A stretch of DNA of 64,000 nt from NCBI GenBank assembly GCA_009738435.1, contig CP046522.1:1023249-1087248 (forward strand), written 5' to 3'. The notes under the pieces were generated by a model. That model did not search any database. It was not told the DNA's origin and saw only the letters and a program-made list of their open reading frames with translations. A program made the position numbers and the translations under genes. This document shows, in pieces, positions 52,913-61,656 of the stretch. Each line of letters opens with the position of its first letter. Within the stretch, counting starts at the first letter, position 1. This DNA is from Clostridium bovifaecis. Its GTDB lineage: Bacteria > Bacillota > Clostridia > Clostridiales > Clostridiaceae.

Positions 52913-52957
52913 AGTAAGATCAGTACTTACTTTAGTTTCTTACTAAATAGTAAGAAA
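52913..52957. promoter_or_regulatory. Pair of palindromic operator-like sites upstream of the ABC exporter
   Basis: Site 1: AGTAAG-N7-CTTACT (52913-52931). Site 2: TTTCTTACT-AAAT-AGTAAGAAA (52936-52957), perfect 9-bp arms. They share the half-site AGTAAG and lie about 140-190 bases before the ABC gene. Candidate binding sites for the nearby OmpR regulator or an unlinked repressor. Confidence 0.6.
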
Positions 52958-53099
52958 ACTTTCCCCTCTGTAAGTAGGCTGTCATGGAGGCTTTATTTAA
53001 TGAGGGGTATAATAATATCATTGATAGGTTGAAATTCAGAATTGAGAATTAGTGAAAGTGATTTCTTAGATATAAGGAATAATACTAGGAGGTATAAAA

Positions 53100-53780
53100 A
53101 TGGAAATATTGAAGGTTCAAGGCTTAAAAAAGGTTTATGGAAAAGAGGGAAATAAAGTAGAAGCCCTAAGAGGAATAGATTTAAGTATAAACAAAGGTGA
53201 ATTTGTAGCTGTGGTAGGGACATCTGGCTCTGGCAAAAGTACTCTTCTTCATCTTTTAGGGGGCTTGGATAGGCCAACTGAAGGAAAGGTTATTATAGAT
53301 GGGGAAGATATTTATGGGTATAAGGAAGAAAAACTTGCTATATTCAGAAGAAGAAAGATAGGTTTCATATTTCAATTCTTTAATTTATTGCCGGTGTTGG
53401 ATGTAGAGGAAAATATAGCACTACCAGCCTTACTTGATAATGACAAAGTAGATAAAGCTTATTTAGCTGAAATAATAAAGCTCTTAGGTTTAGAAGATAG
53501 AAAAAATCATTTGCCTTCAGAGCTTTCAGGAGGTCAGCAGCAGAGAGTATCTATAGGGAGAGCATTACTTAATAAGCCTTCTATAATACTTGCAGATGAG
53601 CCTACGGGAAATCTTGACAGTAGTAATTCTAAGGAAGTTATAGAGCTTTTAAAATATTCTGCAAAGAAGTATAATCAAACCTTAATTTTGATTACTCATG
53701 ATGTTAACATAGCCTCAAGTGCAGACAGGGTAATAACAATTATGGATGGTAACATAGTTTCAGATAGATATTTGAAATAG
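53100..53780 (+). CDS. ABC transporter ATPase (MacB/LolD-like)
   Basis: A 226-residue nucleotide-binding subunit. Walker A GTSGSGKST (residues 40-48), Q-loop FQFFNLLP, signature LSGGQQQR (about 142-149), Walker B ILADEPTGNLD (about 163-173), switch His in ITHD. It belongs to the type VII (MacB/FtsX-partner) class that powers mechanical export or release of antimicrobial peptides. AGGAGG precedes the start, and the permease follows 16 bases later. Confidence 0.95.
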   Translation: MEILKVQGLKKVYGKEGNKVEALRGIDLSINKGEFVAVVGTSGSGKSTLLHLLGGLDRPTEGKVIIDGEDIYGYKEEKLAIFRRRKIGFIFQFFNLLPVLDVEENIALPALLDNDKVDKAYLAEIIKLLGLEDRKNHLPSELSGGQQQRVSIGRALLNKPSIILADEPTGNLDSSNSKEVIELLKYSAKKYNQTLILITHDVNIASSADRVITIMDGNIVSDRYLK

Positions 53781-53796
53781 GTTAGGAGTGAGAAAT

Positions 53797-56277
53797 ATGA
53801 TTAGCAGCTACAAAGAAATAACAGGGAAATACCTAAAGGGAAATAAAAAAAGGACTGTACTAACCTTAATTGGAATTATATTGTCAGTAGCCTTAGTGTC
53901 CTCCATAGGATTTTTCTTAAAGAGCATGCAAGAGGCTCAAATACAAGATATGAAAAATACTTACGGTTCTTGGCATATTGCTTATTCAAAGGTTAATGAT
54001 AATCTTATTACTAAAATTAAGAGTAATCCAAGTGTTTTAAGAAGTGGAACCTATGCGGAAGGCAAGGAAGTTAATCTAGCTAATAATCTTAGGGGTAAAG
54101 AAGTATTTGTAACAGAAGATGGTGTAAAATTGCTTCCATATACTCTTAAAGAAGGTAGGTTTCCAGAAAAGAACACAGAAGTAGTCTTGGAAAACTGGTT
54201 CATATATAAGATAAAGCAGAATGCAAAGCTTGGTGATACTATAGAAATAGCAGATAACAAATATACCCTAGTTGGAATACTAAACGACACTTATATGAGC
54301 CAAATGGAGGGAAAAGGAGATATAATTACAATTAACTCTCAGGTAAATACTAGTGAAAGAATTTTATTAGTAGAATTATATGTGAACAAAAGACTAGGAG
54401 AAAACCTTAAGGAGCTTAAAAAGCTATCAGATGAGAAATTGATAATGGAAAACAAAAATTTATTAGCAATGCAAGGAGAAGGCTTTCCTAAAGAACTTTT
54501 AGGAACACTTATAGTAATAATTGGGATTGTGGTAGTTGCAACCGTAGCGGTTATATATAATGCATTCCAAATAAGTGTGGTGGAGAGGATTAAACAATTT
54601 GGGCTTTTAAGAGCTGTGGGAACTACCCCAAAGCAAATAAGAAAAATCATATTGAGAGAGGCTTCTTTTCTTGCAGCTATAGGCATTCCTATAGGACTTG
54701 GTTGTGGAATAATTGCTCTATATGGAATAGATTTGGCGTTTAAAGTTATAGGTAAGGGAGAGTTAGTTTTTATCGATCCAACTATCACTCCCGATGTTTT
54801 AATTATAAGCACTCTTGTTGGATTACTTTCAATTTATGCATCTGCAATGCTTCCAGCCGTATTTGCAGGAAGAATATCACCACTAGTTGCTATCAGCAGC
54901 AGGAATTCTATAACTAAGGAAAAGCTAATGAAGAGAAAAAGCTTAATTATAGGAAAAATTTTTGGATTCGAAGGGGATTTGGCATCAAAAAATATAAAGA
55001 GAAATAGAAAAAGATATAGAACAACTGTATTTTCAATAGTAATTAGTGTAACTTTGTTTATAGCATTTAAGGCCTTCATGGATATGTCCTTAAATGTTTA
55101 TAGTGAAATTAATGAATCGGATAGTATACATTTTTCAGTGGTAAGCAATGGGAATGCTAATAATCTTGAAAATAGAATAGTAGAGGATATAAACAAACTG
55201 CCTGAAACAGAAATTTCTTATAAACAGTATAGTACACAGTACTTTTATGCAGCAATAGATAAAACTAAAGAATTAGATCCTATAAAGAATATAGGCGGAG
55301 TATATAAAGATATAAACTATGAGGGTCAAAATAAAACCTTAGTAAATGCATCTTTAGTGGTTTATGATGAGAATTCTCTTGAAGCTGCGAAGAAATACCT
55401 AAAAGAAGGTAGTATAGATTATAATAATTTAAATAATGAAAATGGAGTAATCATAATAGATAAGAATAGAGTTTACAATGAGAAAACAGAGAATAACTTC
55501 TACGGATCTATAACTAGTTTAAAAGCAGGGGATGAGATATTACTTCAAGTCAATGAGGAGAGATTGAATGATCAGAAGAGGAATGTCGAATTTGGAAGTA
55601 AGGATGTAAATCAAGTTAAGATTTTAGCTGTACTTGAAAGCAACCCCTTTGCTTTTATGGGATATGAGAAGGATATTAAAATAATAACTACAGAGAAAGT
55701 AGCAAAAATGCTAGTCAATAAAGATATAAAACCTTCAGCATTAAATGTAAGACTAAAAGATGCAAAGCTAGAAGAACAGGGGAAAAAGGATATTGAATCT
55801 ATAATAAGCGCCTCAGGAAATTTAAAGCTTATAAATATTATAGATCAAAATAGAAAAACAAAAGCTTCTATATTAATGATTAAAATTCTATTATTTGGAT
55901 TTGTTATAGTGGTATCTTTAATAGGCAGTGTCAATATTGTTAATACCTTGACTACAAATTTAATATTAAGAAAAAGGGAGTTTGCAGCCTTAAAATGTAT
56001 CGGGCTTACTGAAAGAGGTCTTAGAAAAATGATAACCCTTGAGGGAATGCTTTATGGCATTATGGGAAGCATATACGGTTCGGTAATAGGATCACTACTT
56101 TCCTATTCTATGTACAAGGGAATCAATGGAGTAAGAGAGCAAAGCTATGCATTACCAATAGACTCCATAATTATTGCAGTAGCAGGTGCAATGTTTATCG
56201 GATATATTTCAGTACAAGCACCACTTAGAAAGATGAAAAAAGAAAATTTAATAGATGCTGTAAGGGAGGATTTTTAG
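53797..56277 (+). CDS. ABC transporter permease, FtsX-like, two-domain
   Basis: An 826-residue permease with two FtsX domains. One N-terminal helix (about 20-40), a long extracellular MacB-type domain, a block of three helices (about 225-365), then a second half with a helix near 405-425, another extracellular domain (about 430-680) and three final helices (about 690-815). RAVGTTPKQIRKIILREA and ALKCIGLTERGLRKMITLEG are the coupling-helix segments. It pairs with the ATPase just upstream. ATG 53797 is 8 bases after TAGGAG; an in-frame GTG at 53788 falls next to that site. Likely exports or detoxifies a peptide. Confidence 0.93.
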   Translation: MISSYKEITGKYLKGNKKRTVLTLIGIILSVALVSSIGFFLKSMQEAQIQDMKNTYGSWHIAYSKVNDNLITKIKSNPSVLRSGTYAEGKEVNLANNLRGKEVFVTEDGVKLLPYTLKEGRFPEKNTEVVLENWFIYKIKQNAKLGDTIEIADNKYTLVGILNDTYMSQMEGKGDIITINSQVNTSERILLVELYVNKRLGENLKELKKLSDEKLIMENKNLLAMQGEGFPKELLGTLIVIIGIVVVATVAVIYNAFQISVVERIKQFGLLRAVGTTPKQIRKIILREASFLAAIGIPIGLGCGIIALYGIDLAFKVIGKGELVFIDPTITPDVLIISTLVGLLSIYASAMLPAVFAGRISPLVAISSRNSITKEKLMKRKSLIIGKIFGFEGDLASKNIKRNRKRYRTTVFSIVISVTLFIAFKAFMDMSLNVYSEINESDSIHFSVVSNGNANNLENRIVEDINKLPETEISYKQYSTQYFYAAIDKTKELDPIKNIGGVYKDINYEGQNKTLVNASLVVYDENSLEAAKKYLKEGSIDYNNLNNENGVIIIDKNRVYNEKTENNFYGSITSLKAGDEILLQVNEERLNDQKRNVEFGSKDVNQVKILAVLESNPFAFMGYEKDIKIITTEKVAKMLVNKDIKPSALNVRLKDAKLEEQGKKDIESIISASGNLKLINIIDQNRKTKASILMIKILLFGFVIVVSLIGSVNIVNTLTTNLILRKREFAALKCIGLTERGLRKMITLEGMLYGIMGSIYGSVIGSLLSYSMYKGINGVREQSYALPIDSIIIAVAGAMFIGYISVQAPLRKMKKENLIDAVREDF

Positions 56278-56344
56278 TAAATATATATGTGAGAATACAA
56301 ACCTGTAATAAAGGGCAGTTAATAGCTAGTACAAGAAATGTATT

Positions 56345-56394
56345 CAAATTGACTACATTTTCGATTAAAGTTTCATACATTTAGCAAGATGCTA
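56345..56394 (+). promoter_or_regulatory. Shared ~50-bp promoter element, copy A (methionine gamma-lyase)
   Basis: Begins CAAATTGACTACA and contains TTTCATACA and GCAAGATG. It matches copy B at 59547-59596 without gaps at about 40 of 50 positions. It includes TTGACT with TTCATA 17 bases later, so it looks like a weak, activator-dependent promoter. Confidence 0.72.
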
Positions 56395-56469
56395 TTGTAT
56401 ATCCTTTGTATTAACATAAGATTATCGAAAGATTAATAAATATTAACTAACTTTAGGGGGTCATTTATA

Positions 56470-57669
56470 ATGGATCACAACAAAATGAAATTTAATACAA
56501 AGGTTATGCATGCTGGACAAACGCACGATCCAGTTACAGGGTCTCACGTAAGCCCAATCTACCAAACAACAACTTATGTTTTAGAAAACATTGACGAGGC
56601 AATCAGATTAAATCAAAATCAAGATCAAGGATTCACATATACTAGATTTGGTAGTCCTACACAAGCTGAACTCGAAAGAAAAATAGCCATACTTGAAAAT
56701 GCTGAAGCAGCATTAGCAGTAGGCTCTGGTATGGCTGCGATATCAACAGCTTTAATGACTTCATTGAGAAAAGGAGATCATCTAATAGCTGGAGATGTAA
56801 TTTACGGATGTACTTTTGCATTAATACACAATGTTTTAACTGAGTATGGTATAGAAATGACTTTAGTTGATACATCTAACTTAGAAAATATTAAAGAAGC
56901 AGTGAGACCTAATACAAAGGTTATATACCTTGAAACTCCATCAAATCCTACTTTAAGAATAACTGATATTGAAGCAACTGCAGAATTTGCGCATGCAAAC
57001 GGTGCTAAAGTAATTGTAGATAGCACATTTGCATCACCATACTTACAAAATCCCCTAGACCTTGGAGCAGATGTAGTAGTTCACAGTGCAACAAAATATT
57101 TATGTGGACACGGTACAGTAGTGGCAGGGGTTATAGCTGGAAAGAAAGAATTTATTGATAAAGCTAGATTCCCATATCTACAAACCTTTGGTGCTGTAAT
57201 ATCACCATTTGATGCATGGCTTTTAATGTTAGGAATGAAAACCTTAGGAATAAGAATGGAGCGTCACTGCAGCAATGCACAAAAAGTAGCTGAATTTTTA
57301 GAAAACCATCCAATGGTTGAAAAAGTATACTATCCTGGTCTTCCAAGCCATCCAACTCATGAAATTGCTAAGAAACAAATGAGAGGCTTTGGCGGTATGA
57401 TGAGCTTTGATGTTAAAGGCGGTATCGAAGGTGGTAAGATACTTATGAACAGTGTTGAAGTATTCAGCCTTGCAACTAGCCTTGGAAACATAGATTCATT
57501 AATCCAGCATTCACCTTCCATGAGCCATTTTGATATGTCAAAAGAAGATAGAATGAAAGCTGGTATAAATGACGGACAAGTACGTATATCAGTAGGCGTT
57601 GAAGATGTAGATGATTTAATAGCTGATTTAGATCAAGCTCTAAGTAAAGTTGCAGAACAAATAAAATAA
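56470..57669 (+). CDS. megL: Methionine gamma-lyase (Cys/Met metabolism PLP enzyme)
   Basis: A 399-residue PLP enzyme that splits methionine to methanethiol, 2-oxobutyrate and ammonia. PLP-binding Lys 208 in SATKYLCGHG; phosphate and ring contacts in YTRFGSPTQ and GSGMAAIS. The YGCTFAL segment carries Cys 114, the residue that separates methionine gamma-lyases from cystathionine lyases (which have Gly or others there). The length is the family norm. AGGGGG precedes the start. Its promoter carries the same 50-bp element as the amidohydrolase/TRAP operon on the other side of pucR, so it may act in the same pathway. Confidence 0.9.
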   Translation: MDHNKMKFNTKVMHAGQTHDPVTGSHVSPIYQTTTYVLENIDEAIRLNQNQDQGFTYTRFGSPTQAELERKIAILENAEAALAVGSGMAAISTALMTSLRKGDHLIAGDVIYGCTFALIHNVLTEYGIEMTLVDTSNLENIKEAVRPNTKVIYLETPSNPTLRITDIEATAEFAHANGAKVIVDSTFASPYLQNPLDLGADVVVHSATKYLCGHGTVVAGVIAGKKEFIDKARFPYLQTFGAVISPFDAWLLMLGMKTLGIRMERHCSNAQKVAEFLENHPMVEKVYYPGLPSHPTHEIAKKQMRGFGGMMSFDVKGGIEGGKILMNSVEVFSLATSLGNIDSLIQHSPSMSHFDMSKEDRMKAGINDGQVRISVGVEDVDDLIADLDQALSKVAEQIK

Positions 57670-57676
57670 AAAGAAC

Positions 57677-57718
57677 AAAAAACAGCTTGTTGGCAAATTT
57701 ATCAACAAGCTGTTTTTT
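57677..57718. terminator. Bidirectional terminator between megL and pucR
   Basis: AAAAAACAGCTTGTTG (57677-57692) pairs perfectly with CAACAAGCTGTTTTTT (57703-57718), 10-base loop. A-tract and T-tract on opposite sides serve both convergent genes. Confidence 0.93.
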
Positions 57719-57747
57719 ACTTGAAATAATAATATATTATTATAAAG

Positions 57748-59409
57748 TCATGAGTGTGTATTAGTTTGAGTTGCCCACAATCTAACACATATATCTAAAA
57801 GAAATAAGTCGTCAGAATTTTCAAGAGATAAGTTAGTAATCACTTCAATCTTTTTTAATCTATAAAGTAGAGACTGCCTATGCAAGTGTAATGCACGAGC
57901 AGTTTGACTTACATTACCTTTGTTTTGAATATAGATTTTAAAAGTATTTATAAGATCCAATCCATGCTCAATATCATATTCAATTAATTTTCCTATTGTC
58001 AATTTAATCATTTCTTGTACTTCCTGATTACTGGAAACTGCTGATAACATCCTATAAATACTGATATTATTATAAGTGCTTCGATATCCTGGACCCTTTT
58101 GATTATAACAAACCTCTAAAGCAATTTTAGCATCTGTAAAGCTTTTGTGAAAAAGTTTCACTCCTATATGATTTTCTCCAATCCCCCAGGATATCCTTAT
58201 TCCACAATAAAGTTTTTTCAGCTTTTCTTCAATTAAATCAAGAAATCTATTTATGCTTTCTTTAGATTCCTCATTCGTAACTTCGAGGAAAATAACCAAT
58301 CTATCCTGTTGATAGGTCGTCATTATAGCTCGCTTTAAATAGGTCCCAATACGTAATATTTGTGCTTTAATGTTTTTTATATTATCGTAGAGCCATTGCT
58401 CATAAGAAGTAGAATTTGATTTTTGTGTTTTGTATGCTTCTTCCATATTTTCTAGTAATCCGACTATACAGACATATGAAGTAGAAAGATTATATCCTAT
58501 AGATTTAGCCCTGGAAGAGACATCATCCCAAGAATCAATTTCTCCTTTTGCAAGATTCCATACAAAATCGTCTCTCATATGCATCTCTGTTTCATAAATT
58601 GCCTGCTCCCTGTTAAACCAAAGTGTTATAGGGGTAATTACATGCCTGATTATATTTGCTTTTTTATTAATAAGATGATCTTTTGATGTTTTATCTGTGG
58701 CAGATTTTAAAAATAAATATCCATATAGTATATTTCCAGACTGAATTCTAAATATTAGGCAGGATTCTTCGGAATTATATTTTTTAAAAGACCCTTCATC
58801 TATATCAGATAAAAGCTCTAGAAGGCAAGGAGTTAAGGAATTAATGAACTCTTCAGCCTTATTGCTTGTTCCTTTCAAGGTTCCAGATGTATTTACAATC
58901 ACCACTGGATTTCCTAATGCTTGTCTGATTAATTCAGCAGCATCTGATAGAGTGGAACCGTTTAAATAATAGGTAAGAAGCTGCTTTTGCAAATCTTCAA
59001 AGCATTTTAAATTAGCTTGTTGACGGCTGTTAAGTTGTGCCAATACAGCCTCCATTATATCTGCAAATCTAATGTCCCAAGGTATTTCGATAATAGGAAA
59101 TTGTAGTTTCTCAGCATATTCAATTACTTCCTTTGGTATCTTTTTCACATGACCACCTACTGCAACAGCTAAAGCAGATGCTCCTGATTCAAAAACATCT
59201 CGAATAAATTCTTTAAATATTTCAGGAGCGTTATTACATCCTATAGCGGTACTAAGGACTAATTCATTTTGACGAACAAAGTTTTCTACAGGAATCTCTA
59301 TTACGGATATAGATTCTATAGGACGAAGAGATAGGGTGTTTATAGATGTTTTGACTCTAGCTTGTTTAATAATAGAAATATTTAAAAAATCTTTAATAGA
59401 AATTGTCAT
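57748..59409 (-). CDS. PucR-family transcriptional regulator
   Basis: A 553-residue regulator with the three PucR parts: an N-terminal PucR sensor domain (about residues 5-125; SIKDFLNISIIKQARV, ALAVAVGGHVKKIPKEVIEY), a central GGDEF-like region (about 290-410) and a C-terminal PucR-type helix-turn-helix (NVSQTARALHLHRQSLLYRL). In B. subtilis PucR controls purine breakdown; other members control amino acid and amine use. ATG 59409 is 5 bases after GGAGG, and an ATG at 59430 lies before that site. It is flanked by two copies of the same promoter element, driving megL and the amidohydrolase/TRAP operon, so it is their likely regulator. Confidence 0.92.
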   Translation of the reverse strand: MTISIKDFLNISIIKQARVKTSINTLSLRPIESISVIEIPVENFVRQNELVLSTAIGCNNAPEIFKEFIRDVFESGASALAVAVGGHVKKIPKEVIEYAEKLQFPIIEIPWDIRFADIMEAVLAQLNSRQQANLKCFEDLQKQLLTYYLNGSTLSDAAELIRQALGNPVVIVNTSGTLKGTSNKAEEFINSLTPCLLELLSDIDEGSFKKYNSEESCLIFRIQSGNILYGYLFLKSATDKTSKDHLINKKANIIRHVITPITLWFNREQAIYETEMHMRDDFVWNLAKGEIDSWDDVSSRAKSIGYNLSTSYVCIVGLLENMEEAYKTQKSNSTSYEQWLYDNIKNIKAQILRIGTYLKRAIMTTYQQDRLVIFLEVTNEESKESINRFLDLIEEKLKKLYCGIRISWGIGENHIGVKLFHKSFTDAKIALEVCYNQKGPGYRSTYNNISIYRMLSAVSSNQEVQEMIKLTIGKLIEYDIEHGLDLINTFKIYIQNKGNVSQTARALHLHRQSLLYRLKKIEVITNLSLENSDDLFLLDICVRLWATQTNTHS

Positions 59410-59546
59410 GTCTTCCTCCAGTAATTTCATTAATGTTTATTATTTATATATCATGTTTTTCCATAAGGTTACACAAGCTTGCTCTAGCTTTATAATATCA
59501 TACCACTATTTTACCTTGCAATATATGTTTCCACTGTATGTTTATC

Positions 59547-59596
59547 CAAATTGACTACAGATTAGACTAAATTTTCATACAATTCGCAAGATGTTA
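59547..59596 (+). promoter_or_regulatory. Shared ~50-bp promoter element, copy B (amidohydrolase/TRAP operon)
   Basis: Same start CAAATTGACTACA and same TTTCATACA and GCAAGATG blocks as copy A at 56345-56394. TTGACT is followed 17 bases later by TTCATA. It lies between divergent pucR and the M20 gene, about 240 bases before the latter. Confidence 0.72.
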
Positions 59597-59837
59597 GCAC
59601 TGCGTTTTTATATTATTATAAAATAAAGTAAAAAACAGATTTTCAAGATGCAGTGAGGAGGCCTATACAATTTTAAAAAATTTGATTACCTTCTCAAGAG
59701 ATTTCTGTTATACAAAAGATTCATATTTTCTATCGAGGGGTGATATGAAAAAATATGTATAAATTTAAAATTCGATGCAGTTATAAGATTTAGAATATTT
59801 TTCAGGAAATGATATCAACAGAAAGGTGGGGGTAGAT
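59597..59837. other. Leader region of the amidohydrolase/TRAP operon
   Basis: About 240 bases of A+T-rich sequence with no gene, no clear hairpin and no second promoter. It begins after the shared promoter element and ends at the AAAGGTGGGGG site of the amidohydrolase gene. Confidence 0.5.
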
Positions 59838-61022
59838 GTGGACATAAAGGCAATAGTAAACGATTACAAGGGGGAACTTATAAGTCTTAGAAGAGATTTT
59901 CATGAGCATCCTGAGCTTGGATTTCAAGAATTTAGAAGCCAGGAGATAATTGAAAACTATTTAAAAGAATGTGGTTTAGAAGTAACTAAAATGGCCAAGA
60001 CTGGAGTTGTGGGACTATTAAAAGGAGGACAACCAGGGCCAACTTTATTAATGAGAGCGGATATGGATGCTCTTCCTATGACAGAAGAGAATGATGTTCC
60101 ATATAAGTCTAAAAATGAAGGCGTAATGCACTCCTGCGGTCACGATGGCCATATGGCAATGCTGTTAATTGCAGCAAAAATTTTAAGCGGCAATAAAGAG
60201 AAGCTATATGGAAATGCAAAGTTCGTTTTTCAGCCAAATGAAGAGGATGCTGGGGCAAAGTACATGGTAGAAGAAGGAGTGCTTCAAAACCCTAAAGTGG
60301 ATGCTTGTGTAGCAATTCACTTATGGAGTCAGATAGAATCAGGAAAAATGGGCATAAGCGAAGGACCTGTAATGGGGGCTCATGAGAATTTTAAGATAGT
60401 TATTAAAGGAAAAGGTGGGCATTCTGCCATGCCGCAGGACGCTATAGATCCAGTTTTAATTGCTTCTCAAATTGTTTTATCAACCCAGGCTATTCAAACC
60501 AAGCAAATTAATGTTTTAAGACCAACTTTGATAAACTTTTCAACTATACATGCAGGTACTGCTTCTAACATAATTCCAGAAATGGTTACTATGACAGGGA
60601 CACTTAGATATCTATATGAAGGAGGATCAGACACTGCTGAAAGACCAAGACAACGTATAGAAAAGATTGTTGCTGGAATCTGTGAAACATTTAATGCTAA
60701 GTATGAAATAGAATTCATACCATCTAATTTTACTGTGATTAATGATGCAAAGGTAGCAAATCTTGTAAGGAAAGCAGCTATAGAAGTGGTTGGAGAAGAA
60801 AATATAGCTCCTTATGTGACTATGGCAGGAGAGGATTTCTCTGAATTTTCTGTTGGTAATGTTCCTTCTACTCTATATTTTGTTGGAGCAGGCAACAGCA
60901 AAAAGGGTACAGATTATCCTCATCATCATCCAAAGTTTAATATTGATGAAGATGCTCTTATTATAGGAGCAGAAATGCATGTGAGAACCGCTCTAGAGTA
61001 TTTATCTCCAAAGAAACACTAA
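59838..61022 (+). CDS. M20-family amidohydrolase (hippurate / N-acyl amino acid type)
   Basis: A 394-residue di-zinc hydrolase of the M20D group, which removes acyl groups from N-acyl amino acids (hippurate hydrolase, N-acetyl-diaminopimelate and IAA-amino-acid hydrolases). Metal and catalytic residues in order: HSCGHDGHMAML (about residues 95-106), NEEDAGAKYM (about 134-143), AIHLWS (about 157-162) and HHHPKFNIDED near the end. The GTG start at 59838 follows AAAGGTGGGGG by 5 bases. It heads an operon with a TRAP transporter; the imported solute is probably its N-acylated substrate. Confidence 0.9.
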   Translation: MDIKAIVNDYKGELISLRRDFHEHPELGFQEFRSQEIIENYLKECGLEVTKMAKTGVVGLLKGGQPGPTLLMRADMDALPMTEENDVPYKSKNEGVMHSCGHDGHMAMLLIAAKILSGNKEKLYGNAKFVFQPNEEDAGAKYMVEEGVLQNPKVDACVAIHLWSQIESGKMGISEGPVMGAHENFKIVIKGKGGHSAMPQDAIDPVLIASQIVLSTQAIQTKQINVLRPTLINFSTIHAGTASNIIPEMVTMTGTLRYLYEGGSDTAERPRQRIEKIVAGICETFNAKYEIEFIPSNFTVINDAKVANLVRKAAIEVVGEENIAPYVTMAGEDFSEFSVGNVPSTLYFVGAGNSKKGTDYPHHHPKFNIDEDALIIGAEMHVRTALEYLSPKKH

Positions 61023-61069
61023 GAACTAATTTTTATATAAATTTTTCTTAAAAAGAATGGAGGGAAGTT

Positions 61070-61624
61070 ATGCTTATATTAAAGAAAATTGATGGCTTTA
61101 TAAAAAAGTTAGAGGAATTGGTTATAAGCTACAGTGTAATAGCTATGGCAGTTATATTGATAGCCAATGTATTCGCAAGAAGAGTATTGAATAATTCATT
61201 GACTTTTGCTGAAGAAGCTGGACAATTTATGATGGTTATACTTACGTTTATGGGAACAAGTTATGCCGTTCGAAAGGGATCACATATCAACATGTCAGCA
61301 TTTCTTGATTTTGCCCCTGCTAAAATCAAAAAAGTAATGGTTTTAATTATTTCTTTTGTCACAATGGTACTTATGTTTATATTTGCCTATCTAGGTTATG
61401 AATATCTGTTAACAGTAATAGCTAGAGGAAGAGTTACTCCGGCAATGGAAATGCCAAGATACTATATTACAATGTTTTTGCCAATAGGTTTTTTCTTAGC
61501 TGGAGTTCAATATTTGATTAACTTTATTCTCAATTTAATTCATAAGAATGAGGTTTATTTAAATAATGAAGAACCATTATTGAAAGCTAATACTGATATA
61601 AATGATGTTACTGAAAGTGCTTGA
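61070..61624 (+). CDS. dctQ: TRAP transporter small permease (DctQ)
   Basis: A 184-residue membrane protein with four helices (about residues 16-38, 48-66, 86-110 and 126-152). The conserved EEAGQFMMVILTFMGTSYAV and RKGSHINMSAFLD motifs are diagnostic. It forms the TRAP membrane unit with DctM. GGAGGG precedes the start, 47 bases after the amidohydrolase gene. Confidence 0.93.
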   Translation: MLILKKIDGFIKKLEELVISYSVIAMAVILIANVFARRVLNNSLTFAEEAGQFMMVILTFMGTSYAVRKGSHINMSAFLDFAPAKIKKVMVLIISFVTMVLMFIFAYLGYEYLLTVIARGRVTPAMEMPRYYITMFLPIGFFLAGVQYLINFILNLIHKNEVYLNNEEPLLKANTDINDVTESA

Positions 61625-61656
61625 TTAAACGTTCATATTTAAGGAGGAATTAATAA

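Larger units (their letters stand above)
52636..53099. other. 464-bp gap with two terminators, a coding remnant and an operator pair
   Basis: After the kinase terminator, a frame at about 52700-52771 reads NTVKIKNINTDKELNIDIKD and stops before a second terminator. It has no start and looks like the end of a deleted gene. Two palindromes at 52913-52957 follow, then the AGGAGG of the ABC gene. Confidence 0.55.

Noticed and set aside
53797..56277. BceB-type bacitracin permease
   Set aside because: The protein has two FtsX halves with two large extracellular domains and a MacB-like ATPase. It does not show the ten-helix BceB layout with a single loop after helix 8.
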